The notes: generated by a model from the sequence alone, not told the origin. 64,000 nt of DNA from Micromonospora pisi (GCF_003633685.1 NZ_RBKT01000001.1:4898001-4962000); one strand, 5' to 3'. Shown: positions 47,951 to 57,150, counted from the first letter of the stretch. Numbers and translations are program-made.

Positions 47951-48498
47951 CAGCTCGAGGGGGTAACCACCGGGTCGGAACCGAGGGAGACATTACCGGA
48001 TCAGTCGGACTTATCGTGGCTGAATCTACGTCGCCACCGGGGATTTTTCCTGCTAGTGGCGGTGTGCCACTTCCTGGCGGGCACCTCCCCAGTCGTGACG
48101 AGGTCGGCGCACCCGTTCTCGCCCATTTCCATCAATCGGCCGGTCGCTGCTTGACCACGGGGTTGTCGTAGGCGATTGCGGGCACCACTGTGTCCGGTTG
48201 ACGGTGGAGGTGGTGCGGATACCGAGACGTAACGGGTAGAACTTCATCATCCAGTCTGGAACAACCCGAAGAACCTTCGATTAATATCGAGACGGTCTCG
48301 CCCGTCCCACCGATTGATACCTCGCCGGGCTCTTGGCGGATGGTACTGGCGGATGCGAGGGCGGTTTGTGACCACGTGGTGCACCGAACGCTACGAATCG
48401 ATCTCCGAGCGACTCGGGTGTTCGCTCGCGAGGACCATTCGCGTAGCATGATCCCGCTCGCCGGCGCGGAGGCCGGCAAATTAGTCGGGATGGGATCA
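47951..48498. other. Long intergenic region before the polysaccharide island
   Basis: These 548 bp lie between the riboswitch and the first island glycosyltransferase. Open frames here lack normal third-position GC bias and I do not believe them. The stretch 48150-48300 is AT-richer (for example TTCGATTAATATCGAGACGG). Divergent promoters for the riboswitch transcript and the island are expected. If the glycosyltransferase starts at ATG 48448, the region is 50 bp shorter. Confidence 0.5.
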
Positions 48499-49713
48499 AT
48501 GCCGGACGCGGCACACAGCAATCCGGAGCCTGCGGCGAACGTGCTGATCCTCGGCACCGCCGAGTGGGATTCGGCGATCGCCACCAACCAGCACTACGTC
48601 ACCCGCGAGCTCGCTGTGACGGCGGCGGTGACGTTCGTGGAATCCCTCGGCCTGCGGCGGCCGACCCTGCGGCGAGCCGATGTAGCCCGGATGGCGGCGC
48701 GAGCGCGCCGCGCGTTTGCGACTCCCGCGGACGGACCGAAAACACCCGGACGGCCCAGACCGGACCGCACCAACGTCGTCTCCCCGCTCGTCGTGCCCCT
48801 GCACCGTGCACCCACCCGCCCGCTGAACCGCGCGTTGCTCCGCCGCTCCGCCGCTCCGTGGCTGCAATCTAGCCGCCCGCGCGTCCTGTGGACCTTCACG
48901 CCGGTGACCTACGGTCTGGAAACCGCTGCTGACGTCGTGGTCTACCACTGCGTCGACCTGCTCGCGAAGTTCCCGGGCATCGACGGCGTGGCCGTTGGCA
49001 AGGGCGAGCGGAGCCTCGCGGCCCGCCCCGGACTTGTCGCCATCGCTACCAGCCAGGCGGTGCACGAGCACCTCGTCAGCACCGGCTTCCCCCGCGTCGA
49101 GCTGCTGCAGAACGTCGCGGACGTCTCCGTGTTCGTCGAGGGCAGTCGTCCGGCCGCGGAACGTAGGCCCGCCGTGATCTTCTCCGGCAACCTCACCACC
49201 GCGAAGCTGGACATGCCGCTGCTCGAGTCCGTCGCCACGGCGCTGCGGGGACGCGGCGAACTGCTGCTGGCCGGTCCGTTGGCCGCAGGTGGCGGAAGCT
49301 TCACCGCCGAACTGCAGCGGCTGGAGGCACTGGGCGCCCGCTACCTGGGCCTACTCACCCCCGAGGAGCTCGCCGCGGCGGCTGGCACCTGCGCGGTCGG
49401 GCTCATCCCGTACGCAATCAACGACTACACGACTGGCGTCAGCCCGCTCAAGTGCTTCGAGTACCTGTCGTCCGGCCTGTCGGTGCTGAGCACACCGCTG
49501 CCCTCGGTCCAGACGCTCGCACGGAACAACCCGCACGTTGTCGCGGCCGGCGCCGCCGACATCGTCGGTCACCTGGACCGGATGCTGGCGCCCGTCGCGG
49601 ACGACGTGATCGCCGATCGGATGGACAGTGCCGGTCGGCACGGCTGGGCGGAGCGGGGACAGGTGCTTCGCGACCTGCTGGCCGCCGAGCTCGCACGGCC
49701 CCCGATCCGATGA
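48499..49713 (+). CDS. Glycosyltransferase, GT-B type (TuaH/GT4-like)
   Basis: A 404-residue glycosyltransferase. The N-terminal Rossmann half starts AANVLILGTAEWDSAIATNQ, with VVYHCVDLLAKFPGIDG at mid-protein. The C-terminal half has ATSQAVHEHLVSTGFPRVELLQN, IFSGNLTTAKLDMPLLESV, and the donor-binding GVSPLKCFEYLSSGLSVLSTPLPSV. These match GT-B enzymes of polysaccharide synthesis such as TuaH. ATG 48499 is chosen; ATG 48490 and 48448 are also in frame. It is the first gene of the exopolysaccharide island. Confidence 0.8.
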   Translation: MPDAAHSNPEPAANVLILGTAEWDSAIATNQHYVTRELAVTAAVTFVESLGLRRPTLRRADVARMAARARRAFATPADGPKTPGRPRPDRTNVVSPLVVPLHRAPTRPLNRALLRRSAAPWLQSSRPRVLWTFTPVTYGLETAADVVVYHCVDLLAKFPGIDGVAVGKGERSLAARPGLVAIATSQAVHEHLVSTGFPRVELLQNVADVSVFVEGSRPAAERRPAVIFSGNLTTAKLDMPLLESVATALRGRGELLLAGPLAAGGGSFTAELQRLEALGARYLGLLTPEELAAAAGTCAVGLIPYAINDYTTGVSPLKCFEYLSSGLSVLSTPLPSVQTLARNNPHVVAAGAADIVGHLDRMLAPVADDVIADRMDSAGRHGWAERGQVLRDLLAAELARPPIR

Positions 49714-49756
49714 CGACCGTCGGGGCACGACTACTCGAGCGTGGGGGACGTACGGC

Positions 49757-51214
49757 ATGAAGCGTGTCTTGTCCATCGTCGGCGGGGTTCCCCTGCGGGT
49801 CGGTGTCCTGGTGCTCTTCGCCCTCGCGGTGCCACAGTTCTATTTTCTGCCCCAAGGCACGATGGACATCGCGCTGTCGTCGATCGTCGCCATCCTCCTG
49901 GTGCCCACCGCGGTGGTCTGGGCCTGGCGCAACCTGGGCGTTCAGCGGTTGCTGCGCACCTGGCTGATGTACGGTCTGCTCGGACTCCTGGCAGCCCGGA
50001 TCCTCGCGCTGCTCTGGTCGCCCGATGCCGGCTACGGCCGACTGCCGATGGTTCTGCTCGCGCAGTTCATCATGACGCTGGTGCTGATGTACGGCGCCGC
50101 GAGCGAGAAGCCGGATTTCCTGCGCCAGATCCAGTTCTTCTACTGGCCCTTGGTCATGCTGCAGACATTTCTGGTGGCACTGTTTCGTGTCTTCCCGGGA
50201 GTAGAGGACGCGTACCTGCGTTCGATCGCCGGACTTTTCGCGGGCCAGAACACCGTCAGTGGGCTCTTCGACGTCAATCGAAACAACGTGCTGGACCCTA
50301 CTAAGTCGGGTGGGGTGTTCATCAACGCCAACGTCGCGGGCCTGTTCCTCGGCGTCAGTGCGATGGCAGCCTTCGCCGTGTGGTCACGGACACGGCAGCG
50401 GCTGGTGCTGGTGGCGGGCGTCGTCGCACTGACCGGCGTCTGGTTCACCGGCTCCAAGTCCGGGCGGATGTTCGCGGTAGTGCTGCCGCTCGCCGCGTTG
50501 GCCGCGTACTTCTGGCGGAGGCTGAAGCCGGCCCTGCGCCGGTATCTGCTGATCGGCGCTGGCGTGGCGACGGTCGGGGCCATCGTACTGCTCAGCACCG
50601 GTGGCGGGTTCGCCACCGCTGTCCGGGGTGCCTTCGGGCAGCGGACCGACATCTGGGGTTACGGCGCCGAGGCGTTCGTCGAGAGTCCTCTGCTCGGTCT
50701 CGGCTGGGGTGGCTGGCAAGAGGGGTTCGCCGTGTACGCCGCCGCGCACGGCATCTACAGCCCCAACTTTCCGCCGCACAACATCCTGCTCGCCGCGTGG
50801 GCCTCGACCGGCCTGGTCGGACTCGTGCTGACGATTCTGGTCTTCGGGGCGATGCTGGGGCTGGTCGTCAAGGCGTTCAAGCGGTCCTCGGACCACAACT
50901 CGCTCTTTGTGGCTTGGACGGGGGCGGCGTTCGTCTGGGTGATCGTCCAGGCAATGGGCGAGAACACCGACGTATTCGGGGAGATCCACCTCATCCCCGT
51001 GCTTGCGTTGCTCCTCTGCTACTTGATCGATGTTCCGCGACAGGAGACGACAGATCGTGTCACAGATGCCGATTTCTGGAATCGTGAGACATCAATTATT
51101 CCAGCCATCCGAGACGTTTATCCCGAGCCAGGCCACGGCAATGCGTACCTTCCGCCCCCTGTATATCGCGCGGGACCCGGTGACCAGGGCCCCAGTTGGC
51201 ACCAACGCCCTTAG
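49757..51214 (+). CDS. O-antigen ligase/Wzy-like polymerase
   Basis: A 485-residue membrane protein with about 11 helices and a large outer loop. The motif GQRTDIWGYGAEAFVESPLL and GLGWGGWQEGF, then NFPPHNILLAAWASTGLVGL, is the Wzy_C (O-antigen ligase) signature. Such enzymes join lipid-linked repeat units into polymer outside the membrane. ATG 49757 follows GGGGGA. The last 50 residues (after LLLCYLIDVP) are hydrophilic and lie over the 5' end of the next glycosyltransferase in another frame. This 150-bp overlap is unusual. Confidence 0.82.
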   Translation: MKRVLSIVGGVPLRVGVLVLFALAVPQFYFLPQGTMDIALSSIVAILLVPTAVVWAWRNLGVQRLLRTWLMYGLLGLLAARILALLWSPDAGYGRLPMVLLAQFIMTLVLMYGAASEKPDFLRQIQFFYWPLVMLQTFLVALFRVFPGVEDAYLRSIAGLFAGQNTVSGLFDVNRNNVLDPTKSGGVFINANVAGLFLGVSAMAAFAVWSRTRQRLVLVAGVVALTGVWFTGSKSGRMFAVVLPLAALAAYFWRRLKPALRRYLLIGAGVATVGAIVLLSTGGGFATAVRGAFGQRTDIWGYGAEAFVESPLLGLGWGGWQEGFAVYAAAHGIYSPNFPPHNILLAAWASTGLVGLVLTILVFGAMLGLVVKAFKRSSDHNSLFVAWTGAAFVWVIVQAMGENTDVFGEIHLIPVLALLLCYLIDVPRQETTDRVTDADFWNRETSIIPAIRDVYPEPGHGNAYLPPPVYRAGPGDQGPSWHQRP

Positions 51215-52181
51215 CATCTCCGAGTTCGGCAGGGCGGCTGCCACCTCGTACCTGTTGACCCGTCGATCGAGCCGGCTGGTGAAGGTTCTCGCCGAGCGTG
51301 GTGTGTCAGTCCTGCACGCCCACTTCGGTGTCGAGGGCGTGCACATCGCCCCGACCGCGAAGGCGCTCGGCGTGCCGCTGGTGACGACGCTGCACGGCTT
51401 CGACGTGACCATCGCCAAGAAGGAACTGCTCGCGTCGAAGAAAGCATCCTGGGTCAACTACGTCACGTGGCGGACATCGCTCTTCGAGACCGGTGCGGTC
51501 TTCGTGTGCGTCTCCGAGTACATCCGGCGCCGTGCGATCGAATGGGGTTATCCGGCTGAACGCTGCGTGGTGCTGCCGATCGGGGTGGACACCGACGTCA
51601 TCAAACCGGCGCCGATCGTCGAAACGCCCCGGATCGTGCACGTCGCCCGCTTGGTGGAGGTGAAGGGCACAACGGATCTGCTGCGGGCGTTCGCCACCGT
51701 ACGCCGGGCACTGCCGGCGGCCGAGCTGGTCATCGTTGGCGACGGTCCACTGCGGGAACAGCTTGGCGCGCTCGCGACACAGCTGGGAGTCGCCGAGGCG
51801 GTGCGGTTCCTCGGCGCGCAGCCCCACGCTGAGGTGCTGGCGCAGGTCCGCGCCGCGCGGGTGCTGTGCCTGCCGAGCGCGACGGCGTCCAACGGCGCTC
51901 AGGAGGGCCTGGGCATGGTGCTGCTGGAGGCGGCGGCATCGGGGAGGCCGGTGGTCGGAACCGATCACGGTGGCATCCCCGAGGCGGTCGTCGACGGTGT
52001 CAACGGATACCTCGTGCCGGAGCGGGATCCGGCGGCGCTCGCCGAGCGGCTGCTCGCGTTGCTCGTCGACCCGGAGCTGAGTGAGCGACTCGGCGCGGCG
52101 GGACGAACGATGGTGGAGCGCCGATACGACCTGCGTACGCAGACCGGAAAACTCGAGTCGCTGTACCAGGACATGTCATGA
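51057..52181 (+). CDS. GT4 glycosyltransferase
   Basis: A 374-residue GT-B enzyme. The N-terminal half has RHQLFQPSETFIPSQATAM and VLHAHFGVEGVHIAP with TTLHGFDVT. The donor-binding half has VHVARLVEVKGTTDLLRAF, LVIVGDGPLREQL and the EGLGMVLLEAAASGRPVVG motif with the catalytic-region glutamates. The substrate sugar is unknown. The start is uncertain: GTG 51057 has GGAG upstream, and ATG 51066 follows. Both lie inside the polymerase gene, yet the conserved QPSETFIP segment shows that this region is truly coding in this frame. Confidence 0.87.
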   Translation: MSQMPISGIVRHQLFQPSETFIPSQATAMRTFRPLYIARDPVTRAPVGTNALSISEFGRAAATSYLLTRRSSRLVKVLAERGVSVLHAHFGVEGVHIAPTAKALGVPLVTTLHGFDVTIAKKELLASKKASWVNYVTWRTSLFETGAVFVCVSEYIRRRAIEWGYPAERCVVLPIGVDTDVIKPAPIVETPRIVHVARLVEVKGTTDLLRAFATVRRALPAAELVIVGDGPLREQLGALATQLGVAEAVRFLGAQPHAEVLAQVRAARVLCLPSATASNGAQEGLGMVLLEAAASGRPVVGTDHGGIPEAVVDGVNGYLVPERDPAALAERLLALLVDPELSERLGAAGRTMVERRYDLRTQTGKLESLYQDMS

Positions 52182-52208
52182 CGCAATTGATCAGAGAGCC
52201 GTAGCGCC

Positions 52209-53798
52209 GTGGCCAGCACGTTCTTCCGGCTCCTTCTCGGTGGTATCGCCGGGAAGGTGCTCGGCGTCGTCCGTGAGGTCCTGCTCGCCGCGTTGTTCGG
52301 CGTCGGGCGGGCGGTGGGCGCCAACCGGGTGGCCCTGACCGCCACAATGGTCCCGATCAACTTCTTCACAGCCGATGCGCTGACGGCCGGTTTCCTGCCG
52401 CTCTACGTGCGGTATCGGCAGGACGACCCGCCGATGGCGCTGGCGCTCTACCGTGCGGTCTGGACGCTGCTCACCGTGCTGTCGCTGGGACTGGTGATCG
52501 CCCTGCAGCTGGCCCGAGGCTTCTGGACCGACCTGCTCGGCCCAGGCCTCGACGACTCCACCGCCTCGCTGGCCGCGTCGATGCTGTCCGTTGCCGCGCT
52601 CGGCGTGCCGTTCTACGTCCTCTACAGCCTTTACACGCTGGTCGCACTGGCGCAGGACGACGTGCGCCTGATCAACCTTCGGGCGTCGGTGCAGAGCATC
52701 GGGCTCATCTCGGCGACGGTGGCGGCCTACTTCACCGGCGACCTGGTAATGCTCGCCTGGGGCTTCACGGCGCCGTACGCCGCGTTGTGGTGCTGGGGCG
52801 CGTACTGGATCCGGCGGAAGCAGTATCTCAACGACATGGGTGGCGAACGGCGGCGCCGGACGTCTGACCGGGCCCACCAGAAGATCGCGCTTTCGATGTT
52901 CTGGCGCCGGCTGCGCCCACTGCTGCTTATCCCGGTGCTGCTGCAGGGCTCCATCAGCGTCGAGCGGGCCGTCGGCTCGCTGCTCGGTATCGAGGTTGTC
53001 GCCGCGACCGAGTATTCGCGATTCGTCGTCGACTCATTGATGGCGCTGATCGCCGCGCCGCTCGGCCTCGCCGGGCTCGCCGCGTTCTCCCGGATGCGGT
53101 CGGACGAGATCTACGACGGTCTCAAGCGCATGATCGCGCCGATTCTGCTGGTCACCGTGCCGCTGTCGATCGCGCTCTGTGTCAACAGCCGGGGCATTAT
53201 CACGGTGTTGTACGCCCGAGGCGAGTTCGATGAGCACGCCGTCGACGTGTCGTCGATCATGCTGCTTGGCTTCTCGCTGGGCATCTGGGCGCACGTGCTC
53301 GGTCACACGTTGGTCAAGGTTCTCAATGCGCGCGGAGACAACAAGCGGGCGGCAATCGCCAACGGTTTGTCGTTCGGCATCGCCGCGACGGTGAACCTCG
53401 TTATGTGGCGATACTGGGGACCGTTCACGCTCGGCCTCGCTTCAGCCATCGGCGGCGTGGTGATGTTCGTGGGCGCGGCGCTGTCGCTGCGGATCATGCG
53501 GCACTGCCTGGGCCTGATGGCGGTAGCCGCGCCCGGGGCCCTCGGCGCGGCCGCCGCCGGATGGCTGTTGGCCGACGACGGGCTGCTACGACTCGCCGCG
53601 TCGTGCTCGGTCATCGGCCTGGTGTGGTTGGCGTACGTGATGCTTGTGCCAAACCTCCGTAGTGCCTTCATATCCGGCGTTTGGTCCAAGGTCGCCTCGC
53701 GTGGCCGTAAACCGCCGCCGGTCGTGGACGCGCCGGTCGTGGACGCGCCGCTGGTCCGGTCCGAGGTCGCCCGGCACCGCGGGACGTGGCGTAGCTAG
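52209..53798 (+). CDS. MurJ/MviN-family lipid flippase
   Basis: A 529-residue membrane protein with about 14 helices. FRLLLGGIAGKVLGVVREVLLAALFGVG is the N-terminal MviN/MurJ pattern and VLYARGEFDEHAVDVSS the central one. The family flips lipid-linked sugars; beside a Wzy-like polymerase and two glycosyltransferases, it more likely flips the island's repeat unit than lipid II. The C-terminal tail contains a 15-bp tandem duplication (VVDAP twice, 53719-53750). GTG 52209 starts 27 bp after the GT4 stop. A 20-bp hairpin follows. Confidence 0.87.
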   Translation: MASTFFRLLLGGIAGKVLGVVREVLLAALFGVGRAVGANRVALTATMVPINFFTADALTAGFLPLYVRYRQDDPPMALALYRAVWTLLTVLSLGLVIALQLARGFWTDLLGPGLDDSTASLAASMLSVAALGVPFYVLYSLYTLVALAQDDVRLINLRASVQSIGLISATVAAYFTGDLVMLAWGFTAPYAALWCWGAYWIRRKQYLNDMGGERRRRTSDRAHQKIALSMFWRRLRPLLLIPVLLQGSISVERAVGSLLGIEVVAATEYSRFVVDSLMALIAAPLGLAGLAAFSRMRSDEIYDGLKRMIAPILLVTVPLSIALCVNSRGIITVLYARGEFDEHAVDVSSIMLLGFSLGIWAHVLGHTLVKVLNARGDNKRAAIANGLSFGIAATVNLVMWRYWGPFTLGLASAIGGVVMFVGAALSLRIMRHCLGLMAVAAPGALGAAAAGWLLADDGLLRLAASCSVIGLVWLAYVMLVPNLRSAFISGVWSKVASRGRKPPPVVDAPVVDAPLVRSEVARHRGTWRS

Positions 53799-53806
53799 AC
53801 AGAAGG

Positions 53807-53848
53807 CGCCTGCGGGCACTCCCTCTCAAGAGGGAGTGCCCGCAGGCG
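53807..53848 (+). terminator. Strong 20-bp hairpin closing the polysaccharide island
   Basis: CGCCTGCGGGCACTCCCTCT at 53807-53826 is the reverse complement of 53829-53848, with a very short loop (CA; in practice TCAA). It starts nine bases past the flippase stop. The following small gene is on the minus strand, so it may act in both directions. Confidence 0.88.
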
Positions 53849-53908
53849 TCCTGGAGCCCCTTCCGCAGAGTGTCCGGCCCGGCGCCGGCCCCGGCGGGGC
53901 TCCGTCGG

Positions 53909-54100
53909 CTAGTACCGGTCCCCGGTCGAGGGGACGCCGCTCTGGTCGTGCGGAGCTACCCGGCGCGGGTCGTCCGAGGCCCGTGCCTGGGCGGCGTCGT
54001 CCGCCCAGTCCCGCCCCGCGTTACGTTTGTCGCGCTTGTCCTGCGGCGGGCGGGCGCTGGTCGGGGTGGACTCGGACTTGGCGGATTTCTGGCGGGTCAT
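53909..54100 (-). CDS. Small charged hypothetical protein
   Basis: A 63-residue hydrophilic protein with no membrane segment. It is Lys/Arg/Asp-rich, with the core RPPQDKRDKRNAGRDWADDA and the ending HDQSGVPSTGDRY; it is probably disordered. ATG 54100 has GAGG seven bases upstream, and third positions are GC-rich, so I believe it is real. The function is unknown. It is convergent with the island and lies 293 bp from the divergent hydrolase start. Confidence 0.55.
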   Translation of the reverse strand: MTRQKSAKSESTPTSARPPQDKRDKRNAGRDWADDAAQARASDDPRRVAPHDQSGVPSTGDRY

Positions 54101-54393
54101 GGCATCCTCGCGATCACTCGACGCGGGCCGCTGCCGCGGCCACCGTGGTCTCCTGCCGCACTCGGTGCCTTCCCGAGCGGGCCGCACCTGTCGCCTTCCC
54201 GAGCGGGAAGACGGCAAACGGCCCCGCCACCTCACCCGCTGTCCCGTATCCGCAGCCCGGCGCTGGGTTGTTCGTCGAGAACCCGGGTACCGGACAGCGG
54301 GTGGAGACAGAGAACCGGGGCACCGGAGAGCGGCCAGGGACAAGCGAGACCCAACGGGTCGGGACGACCGGGACAGGACGGGTCGACACGACC

Positions 54394-55053
54394 GTGACCG
54401 AGACCGCGATCCCGGCCGGGGGTGTGGAACTCACCGCCGATTTGGTGATGCCCACCGACGGAGCGGTCGGCGTGGTGCTGTTCGCGCACGGCAGCGGCAG
54501 TTCGCGGCGCAGCCCACGCAACACCGCGGTCGCCCGGGTGCTCCACCAGCACGCGCTGGCGACCGTACTGGTGGATCTGCTCACCCCGGAGGAGGAACGG
54601 GTCGACGAACAGACCGCCGAACTCCGGTTCGACATCGGACTGCTCGCCGGCCGGCTGGTCGGCGGGATCGACTGGTTACGGAGGGACCCGGACACCGCCG
54701 CCCTGCCGGTCGGGCTCTTCGGCGCGAGTACGGGTGCGGCGGCCGCACTGGTGGCCGCGGCGGAACGGCCGGAACACGTACCGGCCGTGGTCTCCCGTGG
54801 TGGTCGCGCCGACCTCGCCGGTCCGGCCCTTTCCCGTGTACGGGCGGCGACGTTGCTGCTGGTCGGCGGTCAGGACGAGGAGGTGATCCAGCTCAATCAG
54901 CAGGCCCGCGACGCGCTCGGCGGGCCGGTGGAACTACGGATCATCCCGGACGCGACCCATCTCTTCCCCGAGCCCGGTGCACTGGAGCAGGTTGCCGACC
55001 AGGCGGCCACGTGGTTCGCCGAGCGGCTACCGAGCTTCGGCGCGGCGCCGTAG
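54394..55053 (+). CDS. Dienelactone hydrolase-like alpha/beta hydrolase
   Basis: A 219-residue serine hydrolase. The oxyanion region is FAHGSGSSRRSPRN, the nucleophile elbow is G-A-S112-T-G, the acid is D161 in VGGQDEEV, and the base is H189 in PDATHLFPEPG. The related phosphoribosyltransferase-linked hydrolases of actinobacteria share this HGSGSSRxSPRN pattern. The substrate is unknown. GTG 54394 begins the fold; GTG 54301 would add a Thr/Gly/Arg-rich lead with little coding bias. The upstream 293 bp hold two copies of GCCTTCCCGAGCGGG (54167 and 54193). Confidence 0.8.
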   Translation: MTETAIPAGGVELTADLVMPTDGAVGVVLFAHGSGSSRRSPRNTAVARVLHQHALATVLVDLLTPEEERVDEQTAELRFDIGLLAGRLVGGIDWLRRDPDTAALPVGLFGASTGAAAALVAAAERPEHVPAVVSRGGRADLAGPALSRVRAATLLLVGGQDEEVIQLNQQARDALGGPVELRIIPDATHLFPEPGALEQVADQAATWFAERLPSFGAAP

Positions 55054-55145
55054 CCCGGCCCGTCGCCCTGTGCCGGCGATGGCCCTCGGCTTGATGGATC
55101 TTGATAGTGCTTGTTCGGCTCCGCACTCGGCGGGTAACCACTGGC

Positions 55146-55778
55146 ATGCACATCGGGATCATTGGCGCGGGAAATGTCGGAGGAACGCTCGCCAAGCGAC
55201 TGGCGGAGTCGGGCCACGAGATCGCGATCGCGAACTCCAGGGGACCGCAGACACTCCAGGACCTGGTGGGCGAACTGGGACACCGGTCGCATGCCGTCAG
55301 CGCGTCGGAGGCAGCCCGCTTCGGCGACCTGGTGATCGTTTCGGTGCCGTTCGGACGGTACGACGAACTCCCCACCAAGGAGCTGAAGGGCAAGCCGGTC
55401 ATGGACACCGGAAACTACTACCCGGAGCGGGATGGTCACTATCCCGAACTGGACGAGGACAAGACCACCTCCAGTGAGATGGTGCAGCAGCACCTCAAGG
55501 GCGCGCACGTGGTCAAGGCGTTCAACACGCTCCACGCCGAAAACATGCGCGACCACGCCCGCCAGTCCTCCGCCCAGGAGCGGTACGGCATCCCCATGTC
55601 AGGGGACGATCCGCAGGCCAAGCGGGCGATCGCCGACCTGGTCGAGGAACTCGGCTTCCAGCCGGTGGATGCCGGTGACCTGGCGACCGGTGGGCGCAAG
55701 CAGCAGCCGGGCAGCATCACGTACGAGGCGGACTTCACCGCCGACGAACTGGTCGAGGCGCTGCGGCAAGGCTCCTGA
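55146..55778 (+). CDS. NADP-binding reductase, F420:NADP oxidoreductase-like
   Basis: A 210-residue Rossmann protein. MHIGIIGAGNVGGTLAKRL is the dinucleotide loop, and IANSRGPQTLQD suggests NADP recognition by the Ser-Arg pair. AHVVKAFNTLHAENM and the GDDPQAKRAIADLVEELGF segment match the npdG/F420-dependent NADP reductase and related YjgB-like families. The true cofactor partner is not shown. ATG 55146 starts the Rossmann strand. It is convergent with the AI-2E-type transporter gene, two bases apart. Confidence 0.85.
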   Translation: MHIGIIGAGNVGGTLAKRLAESGHEIAIANSRGPQTLQDLVGELGHRSHAVSASEAARFGDLVIVSVPFGRYDELPTKELKGKPVMDTGNYYPERDGHYPELDEDKTTSSEMVQQHLKGAHVVKAFNTLHAENMRDHARQSSAQERYGIPMSGDDPQAKRAIADLVEELGFQPVDAGDLATGGRKQQPGSITYEADFTADELVEALRQGS

Positions 55779-55780
55779 CG

Positions 55781-56947
55781 TCAGCTCGGCGCGTCGCGGC
55801 CCTGCCGGAGCGTGGAGACGGTGTCGACGACCCGGTAGACCACGGCGGTCACCGGCACCGCCACGAAGGCGCCGGGGATCCCGCCGAAAAGGGTGCCCGC
55901 GGTGACCGCCACCAGGATGACCACCGGATGCAGCCGTACCTGCCGTTTCATGATCAATGGCTCGAGCAGGTTGCCTTCCAGTTGCTGCACCGCGATCACC
56001 ACGAGCAGGGTGAACAGGGCGGTGGCTGGGCCCTTGGCGGCGAGGGCGACCAGCACGGCGACGCTGCCGGCGACGGTGGCGCCGATGATCGGAATGAAGC
56101 CACCGAGAAAGGTGATCACGGCGAGCGGCAGGGCCAGCGGCACCCCGAGCAGGACCAGCCCGAGCCCGATACCGATGGCGTCGATCGCCGCGATCGCCAC
56201 CGTGCCCCGGGTGTACGCGCTCAGCGTGTGCCAGCCGTTCCGGCCAGCCTGCACGAATGCCGGCCGGGACCGGTCGGAGACCCGCCCGAGCACCCAGCCC
56301 CACATCGGGCGACCATCCTTGAGCAGGAAGAACAACAGTACGAAAATCAGCAGTACGCCACCGGCGACCTCGGCCGCCGTACGCGCCCCGGCCACCGGAT
56401 CGGGGGTTGACCTGCGTAGCCCGTCGGTGGCCTGCTTGGTCCACTTGTCCAACTGTTCCGGAGTGACCGGCAGTGAACCGGTGATGAAGTCCCGGGTCCG
56501 GTCGAGTCCCTCGTCCAGTTGCTTGCTGAGACTGGAGAACTGGTCCGCGGTCAGGGTCCAGACCAGGTACGCGGCGCCGCCGATGACCGCCAGCAACAGG
56601 AAGAGACTCAGCAGCGCGGCCAGCGCCGGGGGCAGCCGGAGCCGGCGCAGCCGTACGGCCAGCGGGTCGAGCATGGCGGCGAGGAAAAGGGTGGCGGCGA
56701 GCGCGATGGTCAACGGCGCGAGCCGGGCGGCGACGGTGGCGAGCAGGTAGATCCCGGCGGCGACCACCAGCAGGCAGGCGCTCCACACCACCGCCCAGCG
56801 AAGGAACCAGGGCAGGCTCTCCCAGGTGCTGTGGATCCGCTCCTGACCGTCGTGCATCCGGTTCCGGGCGCTCGTACGCGGCTCCTGCCGTTCCCCGTCC
56901 GGAACGATCGAAGGCTGGGGGTCGGGTGCCGCCGTGCCGTCAGACAT
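55781..56947 (-). CDS. AI-2E family transporter (UPF0118)
   Basis: A 388-residue membrane protein of the AI-2 exporter-like superfamily, with about eight helices. Family marks are WFLRWAVVWSACLLVVAAGI, the long amphipathic region DQFSSLSKQLDEGLDRTRDF, and the C-terminal GGFIPIIGATVAGSVAVLVAL with VQQLEGNLLEPLIMKRQVRLHP. Members export autoinducer or act as Na+/H+ antiporters; the substrate here is unknown. ATG 56947 has GGGAGG seven bases upstream. It is divergent from the MazG-like gene. Confidence 0.9.
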   Translation of the reverse strand: MSDGTAAPDPQPSIVPDGERQEPRTSARNRMHDGQERIHSTWESLPWFLRWAVVWSACLLVVAAGIYLLATVAARLAPLTIALAATLFLAAMLDPLAVRLRRLRLPPALAALLSLFLLLAVIGGAAYLVWTLTADQFSSLSKQLDEGLDRTRDFITGSLPVTPEQLDKWTKQATDGLRRSTPDPVAGARTAAEVAGGVLLIFVLLFFLLKDGRPMWGWVLGRVSDRSRPAFVQAGRNGWHTLSAYTRGTVAIAAIDAIGIGLGLVLLGVPLALPLAVITFLGGFIPIIGATVAGSVAVLVALAAKGPATALFTLLVVIAVQQLEGNLLEPLIMKRQVRLHPVVILVAVTAGTLFGGIPGAFVAVPVTAVVYRVVDTVSTLRQGRDAPS

Positions 56948-57090
56948 GGTCGGCCTCCCGCTCGCTCGCCATGGTCACGGTGACCCCTCTCGATGTCGGC
57001 GGAGAGGCAGTACCCGGTCGGGGCGGTGTCGACACGTCTGGGCAGGGCGTCCAAAATCCTACGGTATGGGGCCTAGGTCGGGTTCTCTTC

Positions 57091-57150
57091 GCCGAGATAT
57101 CGCCTGTGACCCGCGAAGATCGTCCCTGGCCCGCGGATATCGTCCGTGCC
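57091..57150. repeat. Three 20-bp imperfect tandem repeats before the MazG-like gene
   Basis: Units at 57091-57110, 57111-57130 and 57131-57150 share a GATATCG- or GATCGTCC-type core. Units 2 and 3 match at 16 of 20 bases, units 1 and 3 at 13 of 20. The third ends at the base before the ATG, so no separate ribosome site fits. They may be an operator, or part of an N-terminal extension read from GTG 57106. Confidence 0.6.

Noticed and set aside
48132-48587. Minus-strand 151-codon frame before the polysaccharide island
   Set aside because: It has shadow-like composition and overlaps the 5' end of the glycosyltransferase gene.
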